This document shows positions 26,907-35,498 of a DNA stretch of 64,000 bases, piece after piece. The DNA comes from Planctomycetota bacterium. Its GTDB lineage: Bacteria; Planctomycetota; UBA1135; JADKAF01. Position 1 is the first letter of the stretch, and every line of letters starts with the position of its first letter. The stretch spans positions 3,844,001 through 3,908,000 of the forward strand of contig JADKAF010000001.1 in the NCBI GenBank assembly GCA_016719295.1, read 5' to 3'. The notes under the pieces are model-generated. The model saw only the letters and a program-made list of their open reading frames with translations, did not search any database and was not told the DNA's origin. A program made the translations under genes and the position numbers.

Positions 26907-26989
26907 GGTACGAGGAGCAACCCCACGTCCCTAGCTCGCCGCTCGCGAGCGCGTACCCCGCCGCGGAATCCGTGTTCGCCCGTCTCGAC

Positions 26990-27044
26990 GGCATCAGCCG
27001 TTGAACGAGCCGAGGCAGCAACGGCGTCAGCCGTTGAACCAGCC
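26990..27044. repeat. Two 22-bp direct repeats, 33-bp period
   Basis: GGC(A/G)TCAGCCGTTGAAC(G/C)AGCC occurs at 26990-27011 and 27023-27044 with two mismatches, in the gap between the MFS gene and the GyrI-like gene. No promoter or binding protein can be assigned. Confidence 0.6.
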
Positions 27045-27049
27045 AACAT

Positions 27050-27080
27050 GCTAGCGGGGCTGAGGCGAAGCCCCGCTAGC
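27050..27080 (-). terminator. Hairpin over the stop codon of the GyrI-like gene
   Basis: Perfect 12-bp stem GCTAGCGGGGCT/AGCCCCGCTAGC with a 7-base loop. The TAG stop (27076-27078) is in the stem. No U-run follows, so termination is likely but not certain. Confidence 0.55.
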
Positions 27081-27486
27081 GCTCTACCGGCCAGAGAACC
27101 TGCGTGCGCCACTCCTTCGGATCCGGCTCGAGACCGGGATCGGTCCAGTACATCTCGAAGAAGGCACTTCGCGAGCGGAGCTTCTGCTCGCCGATCCAGC
27201 GCTCGAGCACGGCATAGGTCTGCGGGAGCTGCTGATAGGCGCCGTGATGCCAGGTGGTCGCGACGAGTCCGCCGGGCAGAACGACGGGCTTCACGCGCCC
27301 GCGCCCCGCCATGGGCTCGCGCACCGGGATGCCGCCCTCCAGGTCGATCATCCCATCGGCGCGGCGGTGATAGCGCGAGAAGGGCGGACCCGCCGGCGTC
27401 ATGCCGAGCTCGCCGAAGCCGAGCTCGCCTCGCTGCGCGCGACGATCGCGACGCAGCGCCATCGCGAGCGCGCGCTCCACGCTCAC
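27076..27486 (-). CDS. GyrI-like small-molecule-binding protein, N-terminally shortened
   Basis: Member of the GyrI-like/AraC effector-binding (SOUL-like) fold that binds small hydrophobic or cationic molecules. Seen: MTPAGPPFSRYH, PVVLPGGLVATTWHHGAYQQLP with YAVLERWI, and FFEMYWTDPGLEPDPKEWRTQVLWPVE, the typical C-terminal half with its Glu-containing acidic loop. Family members are about 150-160 residues and begin with a beta strand that is missing here; the first about 25 residues are Arg-rich and unlike the family. The truncation point coincides with the left end of a TPR remnant on the opposite strand, so the gene is probably a rearranged copy. Activity is doubtful. Confidence 0.65.
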   Translation of the reverse strand: MSVERALAMALRRDRRAQRGELGFGELGMTPAGPPFSRYHRRADGMIDLEGGIPVREPMAGRGRVKPVVLPGGLVATTWHHGAYQQLPQTYAVLERWIGEQKLRSRSAFFEMYWTDPGLEPDPKEWRTQVLWPVER

Positions 27487-27673
27487 GACCGAGCCGTGGA
27501 GCTTGCGCCGAAGGACCCGCTACCGCGCGGCTTGCGCGGGCTCTTCCACGCGAGAATCGGCGAGATCGCCGCGGCGCGCGCCGATCTGGAGGCAGCCCTC
27601 GCGCTGCGCCCTGCCGAGCGCTGGCGCGCGCTGGCGCGCGCTGCTCGAGCGCGAGCTCCAAGACCTGCTCTGA
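27481..27673 (+). pseudogene. Remnant of a TPR gene, 5' truncated and frameshifted
   Basis: The plus strand encodes a recognisable TPR tail: AHDRAVELAPKDPLPRGLRG, then an ARIGEIAAARADLEAALAL helix. A perfect 10-bp tandem duplication, CTGGCGCGCG twice at 27621-27640, then breaks the frame. Removing one copy restores ERWRALLERELQDLL and a stop at 27671-27673. The 5' part is absent; the fragment begins where the GyrI-like gene on the other strand starts. No start codon or ribosome site exists, so it is read as a dead fragment. Confidence 0.6.
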
Positions 27674-27768
27674 GAGGCTGTACAGAAATCGATGTGCAGC
27701 CTCTCAGATGTTTGCTGGCGCAGCGCCTGACGGCGCTGCAGCCCGTTCGTGAGCAATTCTTGCTCACG
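27671..27768. repeat. Cluster of three perfect hairpins
   Basis: Arms: CTGAGAGGCTG/CAGCCTCTCAG (27671-27708), CAGCGCC/GGCGCTG (27721-27738) and CGTGAGCAA/TTGCTCACG (27748-27768). They fill the space between the TPR remnant and the stop of the VOC gene. One may terminate the VOC transcript; the first has the look of a short mobile-element remnant, but this is not shown. Confidence 0.6.
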
Positions 27769-27782
27769 CTCTGAGCGCAGCC

Positions 27783-28160
27783 TCAGCCGCGCTTCTCCTC
27801 CATCAGCCCGACCAGATTGCCGTCGGGATCGCGGAGGAAGCCGATCCAGAGCTCGTGGTCGGGCAGGCGCGCGGTGAGCTGCGGCGCGCGCTCGTGCTTC
27901 GCGCCGCGCGCGACGAGTGCGGCGTGCAGCGCTTCGATTCCCTGCACGCGGAAGTAGAGCACTGAGTTCGCCCCCACCGCGCCGTGTCCTTGGGGGGTCG
28001 TGAGCATCAAGCGCACATCACCCGCGAGCAGGAACGCGAGCTGCGGAGCGGGCTGGAAGAGGAAGCGCAGACCGAGCAAGTCCCGATAGAACGCGAGCGC
28101 CTGCGGCACATCGCTCACCGCGATCGCGACTTGGCCCAGGGTTGCGTGGGAGAGATCCAT
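27783..28160 (-). CDS. VOC-family (glyoxalase/bleomycin-resistance-like) protein
   Basis: Small cytoplasmic metalloprotein fold of 125 residues made of two beta-alpha-beta-beta-beta units. Seen: GQVAIAVSDVPQALAFYRDLLGL, FLLAGDVRLML, SVLYFRVQGIEALHAALVARG and FLRDPDGNLVGLMEE, where the last Glu is a usual metal ligand. The usual first ligand His (HVAI) is Gln here. Substrate unknown; dioxygenase, lyase and antibiotic-binding roles all occur in the family. The Met at 28160 is chosen because it gives standard family length; the longer frame is noncoding. A remnant of a secreted-protein gene lies 26 bases upstream. Confidence 0.85.
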   Translation of the reverse strand: MDLSHATLGQVAIAVSDVPQALAFYRDLLGLRFLFQPAPQLAFLLAGDVRLMLTTPQGHGAVGANSVLYFRVQGIEALHAALVARGAKHERAPQLTARLPDHELWIGFLRDPDGNLVGLMEEKRG

Positions 28161-28186
28161 GCTCCGTTCTCCATCGTTGCGATCGC

Positions 28187-28383
28187 TCAGGCCCCGATCG
28201 TGGTCAAGATCGTCTCGGAGAGCGTGAACGGGAACCCCAGCGGATCGGCGCTGGTGCATCCCCCCGCCGCGTCGAAGTCGAGGCCTTGGGTGTAGAAGCG
28301 CGCGCCCACGATCGTCGCGTCGCACGGGATCGGGCTCGCGATCGCGTTGCCTACGAAGTTGAGATCGAAGGCACCGCAACGCA
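28187..28383 (-). pseudogene. C-terminal remnant of an NDECxGA-family secreted protein
   Basis: About 65 codons on the minus strand match the last 65 residues of the gene at 28482 nearly residue for residue: VGNAIASPIPCDATIVGA, then YTQGLDFDAAGG and FTLSETILTTIGA. No signal peptide or upstream domain remains; the similarity stops where a 30-bp palindrome begins. This is a partial tandem duplication whose 5' part was lost. The intact C-terminal end may still be selected or may simply be recent. Confidence 0.7.
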
Positions 28384-28386
28384 AGC

Positions 28387-28441
28387 GACCCGCATGCGGA
28401 GCTCCGCATGCGGGTCGACTCGTGCTCTCCCGGAGGAGAGC
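28387..28441 (-). terminator. 30-bp perfect palindrome and a second hairpin after the 28482 gene
   Basis: 28387-28416 is a perfect palindrome (arm GACCCGCATGCGGAG). 28424-28441 is a 7-bp stem GCTCTCC/GGAGAGC with loop CGGA. Both lie just after the stop of the minus-strand gene that ends at 28482, so they probably terminate it. Confidence 0.6.
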
Positions 28442-28481
28442 GGCGGAACGGAGCCGCGTCACCGCGGCCCCGCGCGCCAGA

Positions 28482-29720
28482 TCAGCTCCCGATCGTCGTC
28501 AGGATCGTGTCGGAGAGCGTGAAGGGGATGCCCAGCGGGTCGAGCACGGTGCAGCCACCGGCCGCGCCGAGGTCCAAGCCCTGGGTGTAGACCTGCGCGC
28601 CGATGATCGTCGGGTCGCAGGGGATCGAGCTCGCGATCACGTTGCCGCCGAACACCGCGTCGAAGGTCGTGCCGAGCGTGCAGCCGGCCGCGCAGAGGGG
28701 GACGTTCAGCGGGAAGAGGCCGATCCAGATCTGGGCGACGCCCTGGACCGGGGTCATGGTGAAGTTCACCGCGCCCCCGATGTTCGGCGAGCCGGAGTAA
28801 GTGATCGTCGTGCCGCCGCAGCCAGGGGACGCGACCGCGAAGGTCCCGTTACCGGCCGAGGTGATCTCGATGTCGCAGACGCCCGAGCCGCTGGCGAATC
28901 CGCCGAGACGGAGGAAGTACTGCACACCGCCGAGGAGCGGCTGGCTGATCGTGGAACCCAAGCCGCAGGTGCCGCCGGTGTCGTCGTTGCAGACAAGGCT
29001 CGTCATGCCACAGGGGCTGCAGGGGCCCTGGAAGAGCTCGAGAGCGGTATCGAAGCCGCGACCCGCGGTGCAGGTCGTGAACGTGTAGTTGCCGGGGCAG
29101 CTCGGCGTGAACACGAACCAGCGGTCGCTGCCACCCGAGGCGCAGGGCCAGTTCGGCGCCGAGGTCGTGTAGCCAATCGTGCTCAAGCCAGCGGAGAGAC
29201 CGAGGCCGATCGGCGTAGCTCCCGAGCACTCGTCATCCGGGAACGCCGGGCCGCCGCCGGGCGTGCACAGGATGTTCAGCGGAAACTGGCCGACGCTGCC
29301 AACGAAGCCGCCGACGCGGATGTAGAGAATCGTGCCCACCGAGGCAGCGATGTTCACGGACGACTGCAGGCCGCAGGAGTCGTCGTTGCAGGGCCCGGAG
29401 ACGAAGTTCGGGCACGGCGCGCAGGTGGAATCGAAGACCTGGATCGCCGAGTCGTAGCCGCCGCCGCAGGTGTCGATCGTCACCGTGCCGGTGCAGCTGG
29501 CGCTGTAGACGAACCAGATGTCGTTGCCGCCGGAGGCGCAGGGCCACGCGGGCGAGGAGGTCGTGGCGCCAGTGCTATCGAACGGGCCGTTCGGGCCATC
29601 GACGACGGTGACCGCACCGGTGCACTCGTCGTTCGCGAGCTGCGCCTGGACCGCGGGCGTGAGGAATCCCGCGAGGGACAGCAGCAGGGCGCCCTTGGAA
29701 GTGGACGTGAGGATAGACAT
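28482..29720 (-). CDS. Secreted NDECxGA-repeat protein, two repeats
   Basis: Exported 412-residue protein. Signal peptide MSILTSTSKGALLLSLAGFL ends near VQAQ. Two Cys-rich units follow (NDECTGAVTVVDGPNGPF and DDECSGATPIGLGLSAG), each with a W-F strand (NDIWFVYSAS, DRWFVFTPS) and a CNDDSCGLQS or CNDDTGGTCGLGS loop. A C-terminal domain (GCGGTTITYSGSP, CTLGTTFDAVFGG, IPCDPTIIGA) ends FTLSDTILTTIGS, the same type of ending as the two other family members in the window. ATG 29720 starts the signal peptide and has GGAG six bases upstream. Surface or extracellular role inferred. Confidence 0.82.
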   Translation of the reverse strand: MSILTSTSKGALLLSLAGFLTPAVQAQLANDECTGAVTVVDGPNGPFDSTGATTSSPAWPCASGGNDIWFVYSASCTGTVTIDTCGGGYDSAIQVFDSTCAPCPNFVSGPCNDDSCGLQSSVNIAASVGTILYIRVGGFVGSVGQFPLNILCTPGGGPAFPDDECSGATPIGLGLSAGLSTIGYTTSAPNWPCASGGSDRWFVFTPSCPGNYTFTTCTAGRGFDTALELFQGPCSPCGMTSLVCNDDTGGTCGLGSTISQPLLGGVQYFLRLGGFASGSGVCDIEITSAGNGTFAVASPGCGGTTITYSGSPNIGGAVNFTMTPVQGVAQIWIGLFPLNVPLCAAGCTLGTTFDAVFGGNVIASSIPCDPTIIGAQVYTQGLDLGAAGGCTVLDPLGIPFTLSDTILTTIGS

Positions 29721-30253
29721 GGAGGACTCCGAGGGAGGGGGTTCGACTGGGTCGAACGTGGGGGCGCGCGATCCTGGGTGCAGGTGCTCGCGGCGCTGAA
29801 GTGACGGGTGAAGACGTGGAAGCCGGGGACTTAGGTTCCGTGGCCGCGAAGACCTGCCCCCTCGATCCATCCGTGCGGTTGGCTCTGGAGAGCCCGACCG
29901 ACGTGGGTCGGGGACTTTGAAGAGCGCGATGCCGCGCGTCAATTGGGATGTAGAGCGTGGGTCCTAGGAAACCGGATTCGGTGCCCCGGACCGCTGGCGA
30001 AAGCTACCTCGCGAACGTGGCGCGGGTTCAGAAATCCGTACCAGGCTCGGGGTCGGGGTCGCGAGCCTTGGACCCGACCACTCCGCGCGCAACGTCCGCG
30101 AGCAACGACGGTGGCCCAATCCGGCCGTATGCCGCGCCCCATCCTCTCCGGATCGGCCCGATCAACACTCGCCTAGCAAGAGCACGGCAACGTGCATCGC
30201 GCAGCTCTGCCGCAGCCCATGACCGGAAGCCGTCCTCGCTGCGGAGCCCGACC
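29721..30253. other. Intergenic region without a recognised gene
   Basis: Divergent promoter region between the secreted protein gene and the gene at 30254. Frames on both strands are Arg/Pro-rich and show no family signature. No RNA gene seen. Confidence 0.5.
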
Positions 30254-30790
30254 ATGCTCTTCTGCTGTGCCCTCGCTCGATCCATCCTCGTCGCCACGGT
30301 CCACGCCGTAGGCGACATCGCCCTGGGCAATCGGCCGAGCCACCCGTTCGCCGAAGCGCCCTTCGGGCTCCCCGGACTCCAGCGCCTGGAGGAGCGACGC
30401 GAAGCGGCGACCTTGATCGTTCTCGCCGACCCGGCGCATGCGAAGGCCTTCGCGAAGGTCGCCGCCGAAGCGAGCGACGTGCGGAAGCGCTACCCCGATG
30501 AGCTCACCGTGATCCTGGTGGCGCCTCCCTCGGAGAGCTCGTGGCGCGAGGCTCACGCGCAGCGCTGCTTCGCCGGCGGGATCGCCTTCTCGACCGAGAA
30601 GGTCTTGGCCGCTCCAGGGGGAGTGCGACCGTTCGCGGTGGTGCTCGACGACTTCGGTGAAGCGCTCCACGCGGAGCCGGCGAGCCTCGATCTCGACCGG
30701 ACACTCGGCCCGCTTCCCCGGTCTGGCCAGGGCGCAGGATCCCGCTGCGGCGCGCGCGCGAAGGCCTTGCCCCTGCGTCTCGGCCCCTGA
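30254..30790 (+). CDS. Thioredoxin-fold-like protein without CxxC
   Basis: 178 residues, function unknown. It has a short hydrophobic start (MLFCCALARSILVATVHAV), then an alpha/beta pattern like the TlpA/peroxiredoxin group: FGLPGLQRLEERREAATLIVLADP, YPDELTVILVAPP, SWREAHAQRCFAGGIAFST and VRPFAVVLDDFGEALH. The CxxC of thioredoxins is absent. The last about 30 residues look disordered. The start was chosen at the Met before the hydrophobic segment; the open frame extends upstream without coding character. It ends in a hairpin shared with the convergent hydrolase gene. Confidence 0.55.
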   Translation: MLFCCALARSILVATVHAVGDIALGNRPSHPFAEAPFGLPGLQRLEERREAATLIVLADPAHAKAFAKVAAEASDVRKRYPDELTVILVAPPSESSWREAHAQRCFAGGIAFSTEKVLAAPGGVRPFAVVLDDFGEALHAEPASLDLDRTLGPLPRSGQGAGSRCGARAKALPLRLGP

Positions 30791-30839
30791 GCCGCGACCT
30801 CCGACAGAGCCGGAGTGAGCGAAGGAGGGCGCGGCTCAG
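30787..30839. terminator. Bidirectional hairpin covering two convergent stop codons
   Basis: Arms CTGAGCCGCG (30787-30796) and CGCGGCTCAG (30830-30839), with CTCC/GGAG pairing further in. Both TGA stops are inside the arms. No U-run. Confidence 0.6.
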
Positions 30840-32785
30840 CGCTGTGCGCTCGAGACGAGGCGTAACGATCGGCGCTCGAGCGCCGCGGCCGTGCGGGCCC
30901 AGCTCGGCTCGCGCAGGTGCTGCGCGCCTCGAAGATGCAGTTGCGGAAGCGGCTGCACCGCGAGGAGCGCGGAGAGGCCTCCCATGCGCTCCACGTTCGG
31001 CAGCAGCAGCGCCGACGAGCCGAGCTCGAGCTCGGCTTCGAGATCGATCGAGCGCGCGAGCTCCGGATCGAATCGCGCGAGCGCGGCGAGCGCGATGGCT
31101 CCGGTCGCTCCGCGTGCGACGAGCGTCATCGAGCGTGTCTCCGCGTCCCCGCCGAACCACGTGAGCGCCGTCGCGAAGTCCTCGAGCATCTCGCACTCGG
31201 TGGTGCGATGGAAAGTAGAGAAGTAGCGCGTGCGACCGCGTTCGGAGGCAGTGATGCGCTCGAGCGTCGCTCCCGTGCCGAAGATCTGCAAGCGGACGAG
31301 CACCGCCTGGCCGCGCAGCTCCGAGGCGAGCGCCGGCGCCTCCAAGCCACCAAGATCGGCGAACAGCACGACGCGCCCGCCGCTCCCTTCGCGCCGGAAT
31401 CGAAGCGTGCGACCGTTCCTCACCAGGGCCTCGACGCCGTGCTCGTCGGCCGCGCGATGCTCGACCTCCTCTCGGCGCGGCCAGGCGCTGCCTGCCGCGT
31501 GAGCGAGCCCTTCCTGAACGAGCCGGCGCAGCGCCGTGAGGCTTGCCGCATCGCGCGGCGCGAGCGCCGCCGCGCGCACCTCCACCGCAGCGCGGAGAAG
31601 CTCCTCGATGCGCTCCGCCGACGGGAGCGCGTCGCGCTCCGGCGGCACAGCATAGAACGGCAACAGCTCGAGCGGCGGCAGCGGCTCCTCTTCGAAGCGC
31701 AGCGGCTCGCTCGAAGCGAAGAGCCAACGCTGGAGGAACGCATAGACCGCGCGTCGCGTCGCCGCGTCGTAGTTGTGCCCGGCGTCGAAGTGCGCGTTCT
31801 CGATCGCGTCCGCGGCGCCGAGCTGCGCGTAGATGGAGCGCACGAAGGGGAACTCGCGCTGCGGCGTCTCGCGCGTCCAGTCGCCGCTCGCGCTGACCAA
31901 GAGCTGGGGCTTCGGCGCGAAGGCGGCAGCAAGCTCGGGGTTGCAGGCATCCCAGCGCAGCCCGGCCGTGTTCTCGCACGGGCAGCCGCCCTGCATCGTG
32001 AACGAGACCATGTTCACCGGCACGCTCACGGTCACGCGCGGGTCGACGCACGCGAGCACGAAGCTCTGCGTCCCGCCGCCGGAGGCGCCGGTGATCGCGA
32101 CGCGCGCGGCGTCGATCGCCGGGAGCGCTAGCACGAAGTCGAGCGCACGGATCGAGCTCCAGGTCTGCAGAGCGAAGCTCGTGAGCCCATAGCGCTCGGC
32201 GTCGGCGGACTCGAAGCGCGCTTCGCGGTGCACGAGCTGATGCTTCGAGTCGCCGAAGCCGAGCATGTCGTACGCGAACACCACCGCACCGGCGCGCGCC
32301 AACGCCACGCAGCGCGCGGGCACCGAGCAGGCCGCGGAGTTCTCGAAGCGCCCGCCGCCCCAGTGGCCATGCGGTGAGAGCACGACGGGGCGCGGCCGAG
32401 AGGCGTCGAGCGGCTCGTAGAGGTTGCCGAAGACGAAGAGGCCGGGTGCGCTCTCGAAGCGCACGGTGGAGACGCGGAAGCGCGCGTCCTCCCAGCGCGG
32501 CACGATCTCGGCGTGCACCGGTGGGCGCGGCAGCTCCGGCAGGAGCCCGGCGGCCCAGCGCACGCGCGAGCGGAGCGCCTCGGCGCGCGCGCGCCAAGCA
32601 GTGGCATCGACCGGAGAGCTGCCCTCGAAGCGCGTATCGGTGTGGCGGAAGTCGCGCAGCCGCGCCGCGTCGTCCTGCGCCTCGAGCCCGGCTCCGCACG
32701 CGAAGAGCGCGAGGGCGGAGCGGAGCGCGCGTGCCGCGGCATCCCTCACGATGCAGATCGCCTTCGAACGACGCCCGTCCCGCAT
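30836..32785 (-). CDS. Exported alpha/beta hydrolase (acetyl-xylan-esterase-like)
   Basis: Probable carbohydrate esterase or other serine hydrolase acting outside the cytoplasm. N-terminal hydrophobic stretch (ALRSALALFACGAGLEAQ) looks like a signal peptide. Residues about 90-360 form the hydrolase core: VVLSPHGHWGGGRFEN (oxyanion region), VFAYDMLGFGDS, nucleophile elbow ITGASGGGTQ, and ENAHFDAGHNYD with the catalytic His. The layout resembles the large planctomycete esterases related to AXE1. The C-terminal about 250 residues form a second, degenerate alpha/beta segment (VVLFADLGGLEAP, TLVARGATGAIAL) where the elbow Ser is replaced by Ala. The start may be one of several upstream codons. Confidence 0.8.
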   Translation of the reverse strand: MRDGRRSKAICIVRDAAARALRSALALFACGAGLEAQDDAARLRDFRHTDTRFEGSSPVDATAWRARAEALRSRVRWAAGLLPELPRPPVHAEIVPRWEDARFRVSTVRFESAPGLFVFGNLYEPLDASRPRPVVLSPHGHWGGGRFENSAACSVPARCVALARAGAVVFAYDMLGFGDSKHQLVHREARFESADAERYGLTSFALQTWSSIRALDFVLALPAIDAARVAITGASGGGTQSFVLACVDPRVTVSVPVNMVSFTMQGGCPCENTAGLRWDACNPELAAAFAPKPQLLVSASGDWTRETPQREFPFVRSIYAQLGAADAIENAHFDAGHNYDAATRRAVYAFLQRWLFASSEPLRFEEEPLPPLELLPFYAVPPERDALPSAERIEELLRAAVEVRAAALAPRDAASLTALRRLVQEGLAHAAGSAWPRREEVEHRAADEHGVEALVRNGRTLRFRREGSGGRVVLFADLGGLEAPALASELRGQAVLVRLQIFGTGATLERITASERGRTRYFSTFHRTTECEMLEDFATALTWFGGDAETRSMTLVARGATGAIALAALARFDPELARSIDLEAELELGSSALLLPNVERMGGLSALLAVQPLPQLHLRGAQHLREPSWARTAAALERRSLRLVSSAQR

Positions 32786-32812
32786 GTGCAGAGCTCCGCT
32801 GGCGAGCTCGGC

Positions 32813-34205
32813 TCAGAAGCGGAACTCGAGCCGCAGCGCGAAGCTGTCATCGCGGCTCGTCCCGCCGAGCGTCGTGAGCTCGTGGTCCGCGATGATCTTG
32901 ATCCATTGCGCGCCGAAACGCACGCGATTCGAAGGCGACCAGAAGAGCGCGAGCGAGAAGGTGCGCACCTCTTGCGTGGATGGGTCGTAGGTCGCGTAGC
33001 CCTCGTCGAAGAGAGTGCGGTCGAAGTCGCCGTTCGAATGGCGCATCGCGAGCGTCCAGAGCCCGTCGGGGAGGAACGAGAAGAGCTCCGTGCGCTCCGC
33101 TCCGATGCGGCTGTCCCAGGCCCCGTGGCGCCAGCCGCGCGCTTCCCCCGAGAGATTCAGCGCTGCGGTCCAGGCCATCGACGAGCTGATCGATGTTCGT
33201 GCGCCCGCCGGCGATCGGCACATCGTCGTACGCGCCCAGCGAGTCCTCGTACATCACCTGCAGCGGACCGAGGGCATAGCCCACCTCGAAGTTGCGCCAC
33301 GAGCCTCCGCGCCCGTCGAGCTTCGGCGTGACCAGCATCACGGACTGCAGCGGCGAGACCGCGACCAGCGGATCATCGCCATCCAGAAGCTCGGAGAAGC
33401 CGAGCCCGAAGAAGACGCCCCGCAGGAAGCTCGCGCCATCGTCCGGTCCGACACCGAAAAGCTCGAACGGCTGCACCGTCCCGCGGATCCCGAGCTGCGG
33501 GCTCGAGAGCTTCTGCCCTTCCAGACCGAAGCCATACCCCAAGGTCCCCCACGCGCTGAGCCAGAGCCCGTCCGCGAGCTCGCCGTCCGCGCGCAGCCCG
33601 ACGTCATAGCGCGTGCTGAGATGCGGCACGAACGAATAGCCGACGAAGGGGAGCTCGCTCTCGTGCGTGGCGCCTTCGCTGCCCATCGAGAAGCGCATCT
33701 GCCCGGCGCGCAGCCGAAGCCAAGAGTCGATGTCGAGCCCGCCCCACGCTTCGTACAGGTTGTTCCGCGTGTCGACCCCGATCAGATCGAGCTCGAGACG
33801 CGCCGCAAAAGTCCCCACGCGCAGCTCCGTCGTCGGACGCAGGTCCGTGAAGCGCAGCCCGCTCGAGCGCTCGTTGCTCGGATCGTAGAGCAAGAGATCG
33901 ATCGCCGAGTAGAAGCCGGCGCGCACCTCGCCCCAGCTCTCCCTCACGCTGATCTTCGGGATCTCCTCGCCGAAGAGCTCTTCGAACTCGCCCTCCGAGT
34001 TCCAGGGAGGTCCGAGTGGCGCGCCCTCCGCCGATGGCGGTTCCTGGGCCCCTTCCGTCGAGCGCACGAGCTCGGTCTCGGGCGAGCGCGGCAGCTCCTC
34101 TTGCGCCTGGACCTCCCGTCCGATCGCACCACCGCCCCACGCGTACCCGAGTCCCCACAGGACCGTTCCCGCCCACCCGCGCGCCACCGATCGAGCCCGC
34201 CGCAT
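32813..34205 (-). pseudogene. Outer-membrane porin (OprO/OprP-like) with a frameshift
   Basis: Beta-barrel porin for uptake across the outer membrane. Frame 1 (34205 to about 33190) encodes a signal peptide ending near VQAQE and barrel strands such as SWGEVRAGFYSAIDLLLYD, then WLRLRAGQMRFSMGS and WRNFEVGYALGPLQVMYED. At about 33185-33197 the sense reading moves to another frame, which gives SMAWTAALNLSGEARGW, then LWTLAMRHSNGDFDR and finally RDDSFALRLEFRF with the C-terminal Phe typical of outer-membrane proteins. A one-base difference in CATCGATCAGC would restore a single protein of about 464 residues. Either a recent mutation or a sequencing error; all other parts look intact. Confidence 0.75.
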
Positions 34206-34354
34206 GCGTTCCTCCTACGCCTACCGCGCAAAAAGCGCACATCGGTGTGCCTACTACGCCGCGACGGCCTCTCATGGAATACCCTTCCCCGGGCCTCCGC
34301 CCCCTCCACACCCCCATCCACCGGCTGCGCCCGCGCCGCCGCCAGCGCTTCGCG

Positions 34355-35452
34355 ATGCTCCACTCTCCGCGCCCCGAGCCCCCGACGCTCCGCCCCGCGC
34401 TCGCGCGCTTCCGCATCGCCGGTGAGCTCGAGAGCGTCGTCGCGCACCAACGCGGTCACATCCACGACACCTTCATCTCTTCCTGGAAACCGACCAGCTC
34501 CGCGTCCACGCGCTCTCGCTATCTCCACCAACGCATGAACGAGCGCGTGTTCAAGGACATCGACGCCCTCATGCACAACGTCCGCGTCGTGACAGGCCAC
34601 CTCGCGCGCGAAGGCCACGACGGCCTCATGCAAACCCTGGAGCTCGTCCCCGCCGACGACGGTGCGGCCTTCGTCCGCGACACCGAGGGCGAACCCTGGC
34701 GCACCTATCGCTACGTCGAAGGCACCACCACGCACGACCGCTGCCGCGACACCGCGATGGCCTTCGAAGCCGCGCGCGCCTTCGGCGACTTCCAAGCCCG
34801 CCTCGTCGACCTCGATCCCACGAGCCTCTGCGAGACCATCCCGCTCTTCTTCTCCACTCCCTACCGACTCGAGCAACTCGAGGAAGCCATCCGCCACGAC
34901 GCCGCCGCTCGTGTCGCCAGCGTTCAGCCCGAGCTCTCCTTCATCGCGGCACGACGCGACCTCGCCTTCGCCATCGAGAAGCGCCTCCAAGCCAAGGCCT
35001 TCCCACGCCGCGCCGTCCACGGCGACACCAAGCTCAACAACGTCCTCTTCGACGATCGCCATCGCGCGCGCTGCATCGTCGACCTCGACACCGTCATGCC
35101 CGCCTACTCGCTCTACGACTTCGGCGACCTCGTGCGCTTCACCGCCGCCACGAGCTCCGAAGACGAGCGCGACCTCTCCAAAGCCGGCACCGACCTCGAG
35201 CTCTACGGCGCCCTCGCCGCGGGCTACCTCGAGCGCGCCGCCACCTTCCTGACACCCGAAGAACGCACCCTCCTGCCCCTCTCCGCCCGCCTCGTCACCT
35301 TCACCATCGGCCTCCGCTTCCTCGCCGATCACCTGAACGGCGACCGCTACTTCAAGATCACCCGCGAGAACCAGAACCTCGACCGCGCCCGCGTTCAGCT
35401 CCACATGGTCGCGGAGATGGAGCGCCTCGAAGCGCAAATGAAGCCCGCCTAA
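34355..35452 (+). CDS. NahK-like N-acetylhexosamine kinase (aminoglycoside phosphotransferase fold)
   Basis: Predicted cytoplasmic sugar-1-kinase that phosphorylates N-acetylhexosamines or related sugars with ATP. Seen: GHIHDTFI (N-lobe nucleotide loop), ALVHNVRVVTGH-type segment, YRYVEGTTTHDRC hinge, the catalytic loop VHGDTKLNNVLFD and the metal motif CIVDLDTVMPAYSLYDFGDL, followed by VRFTAATSSEDERDL, which is characteristic of the NahK branch. ATG 34355 gives the standard N-terminus (PALARFRIAGELESVV); an in-frame ATG at 34274 would add 27 Arg/Pro-rich residues. Divergent from the porin gene. tRNA-Arg follows by 46 bases. Confidence 0.83.
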   Translation: MLHSPRPEPPTLRPALARFRIAGELESVVAHQRGHIHDTFISSWKPTSSASTRSRYLHQRMNERVFKDIDALMHNVRVVTGHLAREGHDGLMQTLELVPADDGAAFVRDTEGEPWRTYRYVEGTTTHDRCRDTAMAFEAARAFGDFQARLVDLDPTSLCETIPLFFSTPYRLEQLEEAIRHDAAARVASVQPELSFIAARRDLAFAIEKRLQAKAFPRRAVHGDTKLNNVLFDDRHRARCIVDLDTVMPAYSLYDFGDLVRFTAATSSEDERDLSKAGTDLELYGALAAGYLERAATFLTPEERTLLPLSARLVTFTIGLRFLADHLNGDRYFKITRENQNLDRARVQLHMVAEMERLEAQMKPA

Positions 35453-35498
35453 CACGCGCTTCTGCGCCGTCCGCCGCACGAGTACGATCTCCCGCCTG

